Positions 62,895-64,000 of a stretch of 64,000 bases of DNA are shown in pieces. The DNA lies in assembly GCA_964030475.1 (NCBI GenBank), contig CAXIPT010000003.1:2968057-3032056 (forward strand), in the 5' to 3' direction. Source of the stretch: Tethya wilhelma. Lineage: Eukaryota > Porifera > Demospongiae > Tethyida > Tethyidae. The notes beneath the pieces were generated by a model, which worked only from the letters and a program-made list of their open reading frames with translations, was not told the origin of the DNA and searched no databases. The first letter of the stretch is position 1, and the number at the start of each line of letters is the position of its first letter. Both the position numbers and the translations under genes were made by a program.

Positions 62895-63586
62895 GTAGCA
62901 GGAGCACCCTAGCTTGTGGTGTGTTCATGCAGTGTTATCACAATTTTTGAGTTTAATATTTGTGTTGATTTATGCTTGTAGTTAATTTGTTTAATGTATG
63001 ACATTGTGTGTGAAATCATGCAAAATCATATTATTATTATTATTATTATTATTGAATACACACCACAATAGGTGCAAATGTGAAAGGTAGGTAGCTACAC
63101 AGAAATATTGAAACATATAGTTATATGTAAAGAGCAAAAGCAAAGTTTATTATAAGCAAAGTTTTGTGTGTCCGTGTGTTACGATACGGGAGTTCACCGG
63201 AAGTTCACCGGAAGTGATACGACCTCGAACTAAAATGCTACTTTTTCTCTGGACTGTGGAGAATACAACAAGCTATGAAAAGTAGGCCTAGACCTAGATA
63301 GTGCTAGCCTAGCATAGACTCACAGGCGCTACAAGTATGGCTGACTGTTTTTAAGATCGCAGACAAGGCTTACCAGTGGCATCGCTATCCAACAAAGAAA
63401 CGTGGTAGGGGAGCCAATCTTTTACAAAAGAAGCGTAATGAGGTAAGAACATTCGCTTCTAAGAGTCTGCTTCTCTGTTGTTGTACACAAAACACCAGAT
63501 AACGAGTTTCTTTTGCCAGCTGCCATTGCAAAAATGGCGGAAGTCGGAAAAGGGTCGTCTGTGACGTCACGTATGATTCGGTAAAT

Positions 63587-63624
63587 CATAGATTATATAG
63601 ACTACGTAGTCTATATTATCTATG
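63587..63624. mobile_element. 38-base palindromic minimal element
   Basis: CATAGATTATATAGACTACG and its near-perfect reverse complement TAGTCTATATTATCTATG abut. GGTAAAT flanks both sides (63580-63586, 63625-63631). The outer bases match the ends of the element at 38160. Confidence 0.7.
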
Positions 63625-63965
63625 GGTAAATTAATTGCAGGAAACTGAGTAGGCATGCCGCTGCAACTGAAGGCAATTGAAGATAGTGAAGAAAGAATGT
63701 CGAAGAAATCTGCCAATCAAAGAGTTGGACGGATATCAAAGAGAATGCAATCACTTGTCAGTGCATACACCAATAATTCATACATAACTGCATGCCAGAG
63801 CGGTTGCACTTACGTCATCGAATTTTAATAACAATTAATAAATAGCTATAATTAATTCTATAAATTTATCATGGTGAGTTTAGCTCAGATTTCAAATTTC
63901 AGAGCTTGATTACCTATAGATTATTTTATAAAAATTCTCAAAGTTGGCATTTTAAGTATTGATGG

Positions 63966-64000
63966 CATTGACGTGTGGCAAATTTTGCCACACGTCAATG
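63966..64000. repeat. 35-base perfect palindrome at window edge
   Basis: CATTGACGTGTGGCAAA followed by its complement TTTGCCACACGTCAATG around a single central base. It may continue as an inverted-repeat element beyond the window. Confidence 0.8.

Larger units (their letters stand above)
62895..64000. other. right flank: 3' UTR, possible promoter, palindromes
   Basis: Holds TRIM 3' UTR, a TTA array at 63027-63052, an open stretch 63352-63442 ending at a GTAAGA donor (IADKAYQWHRYPTKKRGRG), AAAAATGGCGGAAG with TGACGTCA (63532-63570), a small ATG frame of 57 codons at 63656-63829, and two palindromes. No gene can be built with confidence. Confidence 0.4.

Overview
This is animal nuclear DNA. 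The genes are split by many short GT-AG introns (mostly 50-200 bases), packed at about one per 2.6 kb, and carry metazoan domain sets (BTB-BACK-Kelch, Roquin, RING/B-box/NHL, PRRC2, CARD, HENMT1). Compactness, tandem intronless 7TM receptors of the cAR/GPR157-like kind, and a Penelope-like element suggest a non-bilaterian animal, most likely a sponge. That lineage call is inference. No tRNA, rRNA, CRISPR array or prokaryotic feature was seen.

Layout, left to right: ORC5 C-terminal part (+), an intronless FAM89-like protein (+), a 1.7 kb gene-free stretch, SWT1 (-), an SPNS/MFS transporter (+), a 78-residue protein (-), DMTF1 (+, with a Penelope fragment in intron 4), RABGEF1/Rabex-5 (-), a CARD adaptor (+), PSMD5 (-), a raw/OLRN-1-like protein (+), DPM2 (-), EEIG1/FAM102 (+), ANKRD45 (-), KLHL20 (+), PEX2 (-), PRRC2 (+), HENMT1 (+), two intact 7TM receptors and one decayed copy (+), RNF25 (-), TSEN15 (+), Roquin (-), JMJD4 (+), an unnamed 182-residue protein (+) and a TRIM-NHL protein (+). 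From SWT1 to PRRC2, fourteen genes alternate strand without exception. Promoters are therefore shared head-to-head (70-510 bases between start codons) and 3' ends face each other, in one case 36 bases apart.

The gene set is mainly housekeeping: replication (ORC5), RNA processing and stability (SWT1, TSEN15, Roquin, HENMT1), proteasome and ubiquitin work (PSMD5, KLHL20, RNF25, TRIM), membrane traffic and peroxisomes (RABGEF1, SPNS, PEX2), glycosylation (DPM2) and translation (JMJD4, PRRC2). Clear candidates for lineage-specific biology are the CARD protein, the 7TM receptors and the raw-like protein with two deoxyribosyltransferase-like domains. For nearly every spliced gene the exon lengths I derived sum to a multiple of three.

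Two things shape how the window should be read. First, six single-N positions (126, 5083, 15189, 17242, 26001, 53838) look like contig joins; at three of them the flanking sequence is repeated, creating false duplicate exons in RABGEF1, the CARD gene and EEIG1. Second, introns are full of dinucleotide arrays that tend to end just before 3' splice sites, and every intronic GA/CT array reads CT on the sense strand. Several small inverted-repeat elements with clear target-site duplications sit in introns, including a 38-base palindrome that appears to be a minimal transposon.
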